Source: Shimia haliotis
GTDB taxonomy: Bacteria; Pseudomonadota; Alphaproteobacteria; Rhodobacterales; Rhodobacteraceae
Direction: 5' to 3'
Assembly: GCF_900114415.1 (NCBI RefSeq)
Contig: NZ_FOSZ01000005.1
Span: forward strand, 186,001 to 250,000
Length of the DNA stretch: 64,000 nucleotides
Part shown: one piece after another, positions 53,547 through 63,035 of the stretch
Layout: the number at the start of each line of letters is the position of its first letter
Position numbering within the stretch: the stretch's first letter is position 1
Translations under genes and position numbers: made by a program
Notes under the pieces: generated by a model
The model's input: the letters and a program-made list of their open reading frames with translations, nothing else
Database searches by the model: none
Told to the model about the DNA's origin: nothing

Positions 53547-54632
53547 TTAAGCCATACCGCCCCGCACCAGCCCTTCGGCAATGCGCGCATAGGCCTGCGC
53601 CATTTCGCTATCACCGGCAGCAATCGGCGTGCCGCCATCCCCTGCCAGACGGGTGTCCAGATCAATCGGCAACGCCCCAAGCAACGGCACACCCAGCTTT
53701 TCAGCCTCCGCCGACACACCGCCATGCCCAAAGATGTGGGATTCATGCCCGCACTTGGGGCAATGGAACAGGCTCATATTCTCGATCAACCCCAACACAG
53801 GCGTCTTGAGTTGGTCAAACATGCCCAGCGCTTTGCGCGCATCCAAAAGCGCCACATCCTGCGGCGTGCTCACCACAATCGCGCCGGTCAGTTCCGTCTT
53901 CTGGCACAACGTCAACTGCACATCACCGGTTCCCGGCGGCAGATCGACTATCAACACATCCAACTCACCCCACTGCACCTGCGTCAGCATCTGTTGCAGG
54001 GCACCCATCAACATCGGCCCCCGCCAGACCACCGGCTTATCTTCCTCCAGCATAAAGCCCAGAGACATCACCGTGACCCCATGCGCGTGCAATGGCAGGA
54101 TCGTCTTGCCGTCCGGCGACGCAGGTCGCTTGTTGACGCCCATCATGCGCGGCTGGCTCGGCCCATAGATGTCCGCATCCAAAAGCCCGACCTTTCGCCC
54201 CTGTTTGGCCAAAGCCACCGCGAGGTTTGAGGACACCGTGGATTTGCCCACGCCGCCTTTGCCGGACCCCACCGCCAGAATGCGATCAACACCGGCGACC
54301 TTCATAGGGCCGGCTTGCGGCTTGGGATGCCCGCCCACTTTCAACGAAGGGGGCGCCTTTGCCGCGGGTGCAGCCTGACCACCGGAATGCGCCGTCAGGA
54401 CAACCGAAACCTCATTCACGCCCGCCATGGATTTTACCAGATCCTCGGCCGCCTGACGCAACGGCCCCATCTTCTGAGCAGTCTCGGCATTGGGCGCTTC
54501 AATCACAAAACGCACCTGCCCCGACTCAACAGACAGAGCACGAACGAAATCGTGACTCACAAGATCGCCCCCATCCGGCAACGAGATCCGACGCAACGTC
54601 GCAAGCACTGACTCTTTTGTTATCGCCACCAT
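53547..54632 (-). CDS. mrp: Mrp/ApbC-family Fe-S cluster carrier ATPase
   Basis: 361-aa Mrp/NBP35 protein. An N-terminal MIP18-like domain (about 1-85), an Ala/Pro-rich linker, then the deviant P-loop G-K-G-G-V-G-K-S-T (124-132) and L-D-A-D-I-Y-G-P-S. The cluster-bridging C-x-x-C is in H-C-P-K-C-G-H. It carries 4Fe-4S clusters to target proteins. The ATG beginning M-V-A-I-T was chosen (GGAG upstream); an ATG six codons earlier is possible. Confidence 0.94.
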   Translation of the reverse strand: MVAITKESVLATLRRISLPDGGDLVSHDFVRALSVESGQVRFVIEAPNAETAQKMGPLRQAAEDLVKSMAGVNEVSVVLTAHSGGQAAPAAKAPPSLKVGGHPKPQAGPMKVAGVDRILAVGSGKGGVGKSTVSSNLAVALAKQGRKVGLLDADIYGPSQPRMMGVNKRPASPDGKTILPLHAHGVTVMSLGFMLEEDKPVVWRGPMLMGALQQMLTQVQWGELDVLIVDLPPGTGDVQLTLCQKTELTGAIVVSTPQDVALLDARKALGMFDQLKTPVLGLIENMSLFHCPKCGHESHIFGHGGVSAEAEKLGVPLLGALPIDLDTRLAGDGGTPIAAGDSEMAQAYARIAEGLVRGGMA

Positions 54633-54798
54633 TTTCTCCACTTTCTGCATTGCAGCATAATTTTTAGGCACACCACTCGGTCACATAAACTTCATAATTA
54701 GTCGTTTGTTTTCTTAAGCTTGTTGAATTTCCTCATATTTCCAAAGTGACGCCGCGTCCCTATTCGCTCAGCGCATAGCGGCGTTGCGTCACTTGGTA

Positions 54799-54826
54799 TT
54801 GTGCATCCGCAGCACGCCTCTATATC
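54799..54826 (+). promoter_or_regulatory. Putative promoter of ccaF1-like gene and sRNA array
   Basis: TTGTGC (54799-54804), 16 bases, TATATC (54821-54826), about 55 bases upstream of the ATG. An overlapping CTTGG and CTATAT would fit a heat-shock (RpoH) type only with a long spacer. In Rhodobacter the homologous locus is RpoHI/RpoHII-dependent. Confidence 0.4.
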
Positions 54827-54879
54827 ACCCTCATCAAGACGAAACGAAACGAACACCGCCGGATGCTCGAGGTATCAAG

Positions 54880-55098
54880 ATGGCATATGTAACAAACACC
54901 AACACAGTGGCAACCGCCACCGAAGCCCGCGGCCTCACCGCGCTGTTTATGGCTGTGGCCGAAAAATGGCGTCAGTACCGCGTGTACCGCACCACATTCT
55001 CCGAGCTGATGTCTCTGTCTGATCGCGAACTCGCAGATCTGGGCATGAGCCGCTCGATGATCCGCCGCGTCGCCATCGAGGCCTCGCGCGAACACTAA
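54880..55098 (+). CDS. ccaF1: DUF1127 protein, CcaF1-like
   Basis: 72-aa small basic protein with the C-terminal DUF1127 motif (L-M-S-L-S-D-R-E-L-A-D-L-G-M-S-R-S-M-I near residues 44-62). It begins M-A-Y-V-T-N-T, like the Rhodobacteraceae members. It is directly followed by the CUCCUCCC-hairpin array, the first hairpin starting 9 bases after the stop. In Rhodobacter sphaeroides the equivalent gene encodes CcaF1, an RNA-binding protein involved in maturation of the CcsR small RNAs it is co-transcribed with; the same is expected here. Confidence 0.87.
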   Translation: MAYVTNTNTVATATEARGLTALFMAVAEKWRQYRVYRTTFSELMSLSDRELADLGMSRSMIRRVAIEASREH

Positions 55099-55106
55099 GA
55101 AATTCC

Positions 55107-55175
55107 GGAAAGCCACTCCTCCCTCAGGCTTTCCAATTCAGCGGTGATGTCTCTCCTCCTCCCTGACGTCACCGC
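55107..55175 (+). ncRNA. CcsR-like unit 1 (hairpins 1-2)
   Basis: Hairpin 1: GGAAAGCC/GGCTTTCC (55107-55134), shorter 8-bp stem, loop ACTCCTCCCTCA. Hairpin 2: GCGGTGATGTC/GACGTCACCGC (55141-55175), 11 pairs with one G-U. The first hairpin is the most divergent of the set and starts just after the DUF1127 stop. Confidence 0.75.
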
Positions 55176-55204
55176 GAGAACACAGGGCCTCGGCCCACAC
55201 GGGA

Positions 55205-55281
55205 TCAAGATCTCCTCTCCTCCTCCCTGGAGATCTTGAAACTAGAGCGACGACACCTCTCCTCCTCCCTGGTGTCGTCGC
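55205..55281 (+). ncRNA. CcsR-like unit 2 (hairpins 3-4)
   Basis: Hairpin 3: TCAAGATCTCC/GGAGATCTTGA (55205-55239). Hairpin 4: GCGACGACACC/GGTGTCGTCGC (55247-55281). Both are perfect 11-bp stems with identical 13-base loops, 7 bases apart. Confidence 0.85.
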
Positions 55282-55313
55282 ACTGAAATTCCGGCCCAAC
55301 GGGCCAAACGAGA

Positions 55314-55390
55314 TCAAGAGGCCCTCTCCTCCTCCCTGGGTCACTTGAAACAAGCGCGGCGATACCTCTCCTCCTCCCTGGTATCGCCGC
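55314..55390 (+). ncRNA. CcsR-like unit 3 (hairpins 5-6)
   Basis: Hairpin 5: TCAAGAGGCCC/GGGTCACTTGA (55314-55348), one A-A mismatch and one G-U. Hairpin 6: GCGGCGATACC/GGTATCGCCGC (55356-55390), perfect. Same loops and same 7-base gap as unit 2. Confidence 0.85.
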
Positions 55391-55421
55391 AGCGACATTC
55401 GGGCCAATCGGCCCAACGGTC

Positions 55422-55498
55422 TCAAGACCTCCTCTCCTCCTCCCTGGAGGTCTTGACACTAGAGCGACGGCACCTCTCCTCCTCCCTGGTGTCGTCGC
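55422..55498 (+). ncRNA. CcsR-like unit 4 (hairpins 7-8)
   Basis: Hairpin 7: TCAAGACCTCC/GGAGGTCTTGA (55422-55456), perfect. Hairpin 8: GCGACGGCACC/GGTGTCGTCGC (55464-55498), one G-U. Most similar to unit 2. Confidence 0.85.
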
Positions 55499-55531
55499 GC
55501 TCCAACATCGGGCCGCACAGGTCCACCGCAA

Positions 55532-55613
55532 TCGGGGCTCCCTCTCCTCCTCCCCGGGATGTCCTGACACAAAGAACGGCGACGCCTCTCCTCCCTGGCG
55601 CCGCCGTTTTTTT
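55532..55613 (+). ncRNA. CcsR-like unit 5 with terminator hairpin (hairpins 9-10)
   Basis: Hairpin 9 (about 55532-55567) is decayed: CCC/GGG next to the loop, then mismatches. Hairpin 10: AACGGCGACGCC/GGCGCCGCCGTT (55575-55608), one mismatch, short loop TCTCCTCCCT, followed by T7; it doubles as the transcription terminator of the whole locus. Confidence 0.8.
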
Positions 55614-55704
55614 GTTCTAACGAAATTCAGTTTTCAGTTGCTGGCCAACCCGCCTTCACCCACGCCTGTGAATCAGGCGCGGATTGCTGCCAAGCACAGT
55701 TCCA

Positions 55705-56574
55705 CTACTGCAAAAGCAGCGACACAATATCCATTGTTGCATGCCGTTGGCGGGTCTGCGGCGGCACTGCCATCACAAGCGACCGCCCCGTGTCACAGCT
55801 CAGATCATCTATTCGCACCAATGACTTTGCCGCCAGCGCCTCTTGGACCAGACACAAATGCCCCATCAGGACACCGGCCCCTGCTTTGGCCTCCTCGACG
55901 GCAAGGCTATAGAGAGAAAACTGTGGGCCGCTGGCAGGATCGGAAACGCGCACGCCAACAGCGTCTGACCAGGTTGCCCAATCGTCAATCCAGCTTTGGT
56001 CGTGCAGCAAAGTCACCCCCTCAAATCCGTCGCTCCGCCTTGCAAAATCCGGCGCGCAGACGGGCGCAATCTCATCTGTGGCAATGACAATCTGTTCCGG
56101 CGAGCCGTCCGGTACATCGAAAAATATCGCCAGATCAAACAGCTCCCGCGCCAGCGACGGTTGCGTCTCGGTCGCCGTGACCGAAAACGAGATATTCGGA
56201 AACCGCGCCCTGATGCGGCTCAGCCGTTTGGGAAGCCAAAGCTGCGCGATCGCGGGTAAAGCCGCGATGTGAAAAACCGGCTCGGGTTTTAGGGCATGCA
56301 ACGCGCGGGTGGCATCCGCCAGCCGATCAAACGCCACGGTGAACTCCGCAACCAAAGCCCGCCCCTGCGTCGTCAGATCCACACCCTGTGCATTGCGACG
56401 GAAAAGGGCGACACCTGACCAGTCCTCCAACGTTTTCACATGCTGCGAAATCGCACCGGGCGTGACATTCAATTCTTCAGCCGCAGCCACAAAACTGACA
56501 TGACGCGCTGCCGCCTCAAACGCACGCATCGCGTTTAGTGGGGGTCCTTTGGGACGTTTCGGCGCAACACTCAT
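55705..56574 (-). CDS. LysR-family regulator (GcvA-like)
   Basis: 289-aa LysR regulator of the GcvA type. HTH at about 12-72 (L-N-A-M-R-A-F-E-A-A-A-R-H and G-A-I-S-Q-H-V-K-T-L-E), effector domain after 100. It is divergent from the SHMT-like gene over a 96-base gap and probably regulates it. An imperfect site TGCG-N6-CGCA is seen in that gap near 56620-56635. Confidence 0.92.
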   Translation of the reverse strand: MSVAPKRPKGPPLNAMRAFEAAARHVSFVAAAEELNVTPGAISQHVKTLEDWSGVALFRRNAQGVDLTTQGRALVAEFTVAFDRLADATRALHALKPEPVFHIAALPAIAQLWLPKRLSRIRARFPNISFSVTATETQPSLARELFDLAIFFDVPDGSPEQIVIATDEIAPVCAPDFARRSDGFEGVTLLHDQSWIDDWATWSDAVGVRVSDPASGPQFSLYSLAVEEAKAGAGVLMGHLCLVQEALAAKSLVRIDDLSCDTGRSLVMAVPPQTRQRHATMDIVSLLLQ

Positions 56575-56670
56575 TTTCTAGCCTTAGTTTTTCTACGCCA
56601 AGAAATATCAAATCTGGTTTGCGAAGTCACGCAGCGCCGATCACACTGTCGGCAACACGGAGGACACACC

Positions 56671-57978
56671 ATGACACTCGCACAAAGAGCCTGGGTACCC
56701 GAGAGCAGCGAAACTCTGGTCCAGACCATTGCAAAAACCACTGAAACCACAGCGCCCGAAGATGTGCTGGCCCGCATCGGGCATCTCGCGCAGGAAAACC
56801 GCCGGATTCACGAATCCGAGTGTTTCAACCTCAATCCTGCCACCAATATTATGAACCCCAAAGCCGAGGCGCTTCTTGCCTCCGGAATCGGGTCGCGCCC
56901 CTCTCTGGGCTATCCTGGCGACAAATACGAAATGGGATTGGAAGCAATCGAAGAGATCGAGGTGATTGCCGCCGAACTCTGCGCCGATGTGTTTGATGCC
57001 AAATTTGCGGAGGTGCGCGTGCCTTCGGGCGCCATTGCCAATCTCTACGGGTTTATGGCCACCTGCAAACCTGGCGACACCATCATCGCGCCGCCCGCCA
57101 CCATTGGCGGACATGTCACACATCATCTGGCAGGCTGCGCAGGACTATTTGGGTTGCGCACCATTGATGCCCCCGTGCATGCGGATGGCTACACTGTTGA
57201 CCTCGACCGACTCCGCACCCTCGCACTCGCCGAAAGACCCAAACTGATCACTATCGGTGGCAGCCTCAATCTCTTTGAGCACCCCGTCGCCGAGGTCCGT
57301 GCCATTGCCGATGAATGTGATGCCAAACTGATGTTTGACGCAGCCCATCAATGCGGCATCATCGCCGGCCGCGCATGGTCCAACCCGCTGACGGAAGGGG
57401 CTCACTTCATGACCATGAGCACCTACAAAAGCCTCGGCGGCCCCGCTGGCGGCCTGATTGTCTCAAACGATCCTGACATCGCACAAGCGCTCGACGCCAT
57501 CGCCTTCCCCGGCATGACCGCCAATTTCGACGCAGCCAAAACCGCCGCGCTCGCAGTCACGATGCTGGATTGGCAAGTCTACGGCCCCGCCTATGCCCAA
57601 GAGATGATTGCCCTGTCCAAAGCGCTGGCGTCTGCGTTGCATGCCAACGACGTCCCGATCTTTTCGGGTACCCAAGGCTTCACCAACTCCCACCAGTTCG
57701 CCGTGATGGCCGCGCCCTTTGGCGGCGGACAAGCCGCCTCCAAAACACTGCGCACCGCAGGCTTCCTCGCTTGCGGCATCGGCCTCCCCACTGATCCGGT
57801 AGAAGGCGACCTGAATGGCCTGCGGATCGGCACGCCCGAACTGGTGCGATGGGGCATGACCGCAAACGACGCCGACCGCCTCGCTGATCTGATCAAACGT
57901 GGCTTACGCGGCGAGCCCATTCTCCCCGAGGTGTCCGCATGGCGCCAAACCTTTGACAGCCTCTGCTTCGTGCATTGA
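56671..57978 (+). CDS. Serine hydroxymethyltransferase-like PLP enzyme (non-canonical)
   Basis: 435-aa fold-type I PLP enzyme of the SHMT family. G-Y-P-G-D-K-Y at 80-86 corresponds to the canonical E-G-Y-P-G-x-R-Y-Y loop. PLP Asp is D223 in F-D-A-A-H with H226, and the Schiff-base lysine is K253 in S-T-Y-K-S-L-G-G-P-A-G-G, where canonical SHMT has T-T-H-K-T-L-R-G-P-R-G-G. The His-to-Tyr change before the Lys and loss of both Arg suggest another reaction: aldol cleavage of a beta-hydroxy amino acid, or an alpha-methylserine type transfer. Controlled by the adjacent LysR, not a housekeeping glyA. Confidence 0.8.
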   Translation: MTLAQRAWVPESSETLVQTIAKTTETTAPEDVLARIGHLAQENRRIHESECFNLNPATNIMNPKAEALLASGIGSRPSLGYPGDKYEMGLEAIEEIEVIAAELCADVFDAKFAEVRVPSGAIANLYGFMATCKPGDTIIAPPATIGGHVTHHLAGCAGLFGLRTIDAPVHADGYTVDLDRLRTLALAERPKLITIGGSLNLFEHPVAEVRAIADECDAKLMFDAAHQCGIIAGRAWSNPLTEGAHFMTMSTYKSLGGPAGGLIVSNDPDIAQALDAIAFPGMTANFDAAKTAALAVTMLDWQVYGPAYAQEMIALSKALASALHANDVPIFSGTQGFTNSHQFAVMAAPFGGGQAASKTLRTAGFLACGIGLPTDPVEGDLNGLRIGTPELVRWGMTANDADRLADLIKRGLRGEPILPEVSAWRQTFDSLCFVH

Positions 57979-57993
57979 CCACCGCCACAAAAA

Positions 57994-58023
57994 CAAGGCA
58001 CCAGACACCGCGCTGGTGCCTTG
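57994..58023 (-). terminator. Terminator of the GST gene
   Basis: CAAGGCACCAG pairs perfectly with CTGGTGCCTTG (11 bp, 8-base loop). On the minus strand it is followed by TTTTTG, so it mainly serves the minus-strand GST gene; it may also slow the convergent SHMT-like transcript. Confidence 0.75.
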
Positions 58024-58037
58024 CCTCTCTAGGGCGC

Positions 58038-58667
58038 CTAAAGCGTCGCGCTGTGCCGCGCCTTGATGGTCTCGAACCACGCCTTTGATGCAGCATTTCC
58101 GTCCGGAATCCCCTGCTTCACAATCCGCGCAAAGTCGCAGAACACAAAGCCGGTGATGTCGGCCATCGAAAACGCATCCCCTGCCAGATACGCACTCTCC
58201 GACAGCCGCGCCTCAAGCGTGTCAAAAAACCGGCCCAACCGCTGCACCCCACGCGCCGCCAACGCCGGAATCTGCTCATAGTCCACCGCCCCAGGCAACG
58301 CCCGCCCCTTCAGCGCCGGTGTCGAGTTCCGCAACGCTTCTGCAATCGCCATACCTGCGTGGAACTCACAAATCGCGTTCCACATCAACACCTTGCCCTT
58401 TTCATCCGGCGTCACGCCCATCAAAGTCGGCTCCGGAAATGCCGCCTCCAAATACCCCGCAATCGCAATATTTTCGGTCAGCGCCGTGCCCTCATCTGTC
58501 ACCAGAACCGGCACAGTGCCATGCGGGTTCAACGCCAGAAACTCGGGGCTGCGATGCCCGTCGTGGCGCAAATCCACCTCGCAGGTGTCTACCTCGATGC
58601 CCTTCTCGGCAATGAACATCCGCGCGCGACGCGGGCTGGGCGCCGTGGCGCAATCGTAAAAAATCAT
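58038..58667 (-). CDS. Glutathione S-transferase family protein
   Basis: 209-aa GST. N-terminal thioredoxin-fold domain (1-80) with S-P-R-R-A-R near residue 11, N-P-H-G-T-V-P-V-L (cis-Pro) and E-N-I-A-I-A-G-Y-L-E. The C-terminal helical domain has S-M-A-D-I-T-G N-cap near 168. Substrate not predictable. Confidence 0.92.
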   Translation of the reverse strand: MIFYDCATAPSPRRARMFIAEKGIEVDTCEVDLRHDGHRSPEFLALNPHGTVPVLVTDEGTALTENIAIAGYLEAAFPEPTLMGVTPDEKGKVLMWNAICEFHAGMAIAEALRNSTPALKGRALPGAVDYEQIPALAARGVQRLGRFFDTLEARLSESAYLAGDAFSMADITGFVFCDFARIVKQGIPDGNAASKAWFETIKARHSATL

Positions 58668-58765
58668 CCGGTTCTCCTGTGGTTGGCACCAGCCAACCCA
58701 GAGCCATGCCCAAAGTCAACGCCACCCGCGCGTCCCTACGCGAGGTCACAGACCCACGCATTCCT

Positions 58766-58822
58766 TTTGCGCAAAATACCTTGGGGGAATTGGCCGCAGG
58801 CCAAGGGGGCAAAGCCCCTGAC
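58766..58822. repeat. Dispersed intergenic repeat, copy 3
   Basis: TTGCGCAAAATACCTTGGGGG, hairpin TTGGCC-GCA-GGCCAA, then GGGGC-AAA-GCCCC. It lies between the 5' end of the GST gene and the 3' end of uvrD, 4 bases from the uvrD stop. Confidence 0.65.
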
Positions 58823-58825
58823 ACC

Positions 58826-61486
<2,661 letters not shown>

Positions 61487-61598
61487 GGGCGGCAATCTAC
61501 AGCGCCAAATCCTCGATTGGAAGTTCTCTTTATGTTCGCGCAGAACGCGAAACACGTTAATTGCTGGACAATTGGCGCAATCCGGCGAAACTCGCACC

Positions 61599-62732
61599 AT
61601 GGATTTGCACGCCAAATACCCCGCCCTCAGCGATTTGCGCACCCGCGCCCAACAGCGAATCCCACGCTTTGTGTGGGAATACCTCGACAGCGCCACAGGC
61701 GACGAGCGCACCAAGGCCCGCAACCGCGCCAAACTGGACGACATCCTGTTCCATCCGTCGATCCTTCATGGCGACATCACGCCGGATACGTCGGTTGACT
61801 TGCTGGGCAAACGCTACCCCCTGCCCGTCGGCATGGCCCCGATCGGCATGTCCGGCCTGATGTGGCCTGACGCCGAATTCATGCTGGCCCGCGCCGCCGC
61901 AAAAGCAAACGTGCCTTACTGCATCTCCACGGTGGCCACCAAAACACCCGAAGAAATGGCGCCGCATCTGGGGGAAAACGCGTGGTTCCAACTCTACCCC
62001 CCGCGTGACGAGGGCATCCGCAAAGACCTTCTTGCCCGCGCCAAAGCTGCCGGTTTCTCCACGCTGGTCCTCACCGTGGACGTGCCCACCGCCTCGCGCC
62101 GCGAACGTCAGGTTCGTTCCGGCCTCACCACGCCCCCACGCCTCACGCCCCGTTTGCTGGCGCAAGTCGCCATGCGTCCCGCTTGGGCCATGGCCTCCGC
62201 CCGTGCCGGCATGCCGCGCATGAAACTGATTGACGACTACGCCGAAGAGGTCAGCGGACTGAGTTCCACAGCCCACGCGGGCTACCTGCTGCGCACCTCA
62301 CCTGATTGGGATTACCTCAAATGGCTGCGCGATCATTGGGACGGCCCCTTTGTGGTCAAAGGCGTGATGCGCCCCGAGGATGCCCAGCGCCTGACATCCG
62401 CCGGCGTCGATGCGCTCTGGCTCTCTAACCACGCAGGCCGTCAATTCGACGCCTCCCCCGCCACCATCGAAGCCCTGCCCGCCATCCGCGCCGTCACCGA
62501 CCTGCCGCTGATTGTCGACAGCGGCTTTGAAACCGGCCTCGACATTCTGCGCGCGCTGGCCTTGGGTGCGAACTTCGTCTTCATGGGCCGCGGCTTTCAC
62601 TACGCCCTCTGCGCATTGGGGGAAGCAGGCCCGGCGCATCTCCTGGACATTCTGGCCCAAGACCTCGCGGCCAACATGGGGCAGCTGGGGGCGGAAACTT
62701 TTGCCGACCTGACCGCCAGTCTGGTCACGTAA
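61599..62732 (+). CDS. FMN-dependent alpha-hydroxy acid dehydrogenase (LldD family)
   Basis: 377-aa TIM-barrel FMN enzyme oxidising L-lactate or a related 2-hydroxy acid. Y-L-D-S-A-T-G-D-E near 27, P-I-G-M-S-G near 84 and the catalytic H278 in S-N-H-A-G-R-Q, where G-G-R-Q is usual. V-D-S-G-F-E-T-G and G-R-G-F-H-Y follow. No membrane-binding loop is obvious. lldD-type L-lactate dehydrogenase is likely, with mandelate or glycolate-like substrates possible. It is divergent from uvrD. Confidence 0.88.
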   Translation: MDLHAKYPALSDLRTRAQQRIPRFVWEYLDSATGDERTKARNRAKLDDILFHPSILHGDITPDTSVDLLGKRYPLPVGMAPIGMSGLMWPDAEFMLARAAAKANVPYCISTVATKTPEEMAPHLGENAWFQLYPPRDEGIRKDLLARAKAAGFSTLVLTVDVPTASRRERQVRSGLTTPPRLTPRLLAQVAMRPAWAMASARAGMPRMKLIDDYAEEVSGLSSTAHAGYLLRTSPDWDYLKWLRDHWDGPFVVKGVMRPEDAQRLTSAGVDALWLSNHAGRQFDASPATIEALPAIRAVTDLPLIVDSGFETGLDILRALALGANFVFMGRGFHYALCALGEAGPAHLLDILAQDLAANMGQLGAETFADLTASLVT

Positions 62733-63035
62733 ACCAACAGGCACACCGTCTGCCGGAATCCTGCACCGGCTTCACCAAAACTGGCGCCTTCATCGCATTT
62801 TCCGGTGCGGCCCGCCGCCTCTCGGCATTCCGCCGAGTCATAAAACTGCGTACAAACGGTCGCATTCGCACGATTCCTACACAGAAAATGCATGTTATCG
62901 CTAATCCCGACATGCCCGCCGCGAAATGTAACACAAATCTTACAAATCCGTGTCTCTGGGTATTGCGCTGCGCTGCGGCGAAGCGCTAGCAATTCGACCG
63001 ACACACCGACAGAGCCACAAAGGGAAAGCCTGCCG
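62733..63035. other. 303-base intergenic region before pyc
   Basis: No gene, terminator-quality hairpin or clear repeat was found. It should hold the pyc promoter; the AT-richer part around 62870-62950 is the likely place. An AAAGGGAAAG ribosome site lies 10 bases before the pyc ATG. Confidence 0.5.

Larger units (their letters stand above)
55107..55613 (+). ncRNA. CcsR-type small RNA array: ten CUCCUCCC-loop hairpins in five pairs
   Basis: Ten consecutive hairpins, each with CTCCTCC in its loop; eight have the identical 13-base loop TCTCCTCCTCCCT or differ only at its last base. Stems are mostly 11 bp and many are perfect, while stem sequences differ, so pairing is conserved by covariation. 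Units repeat about every 109 bases: an odd TCAAGA-type stem, then an even GCGACG/GCGGCG-type stem, then a spacer with a small GGCCC/GGGCC fold. The last hairpin runs into seven T. Rhodobacter CcsR (cuckoo) RNAs have this form; four are known there, here there are five pairs. Confidence 0.88.

Noticed and set aside
55107-55613. Regularly spaced direct repeats resembling a CRISPR array
   Set aside because: The repeats are hairpin loops, the sequences between them are stem arms that pair, the last unit is a terminator, and there are no cas genes.
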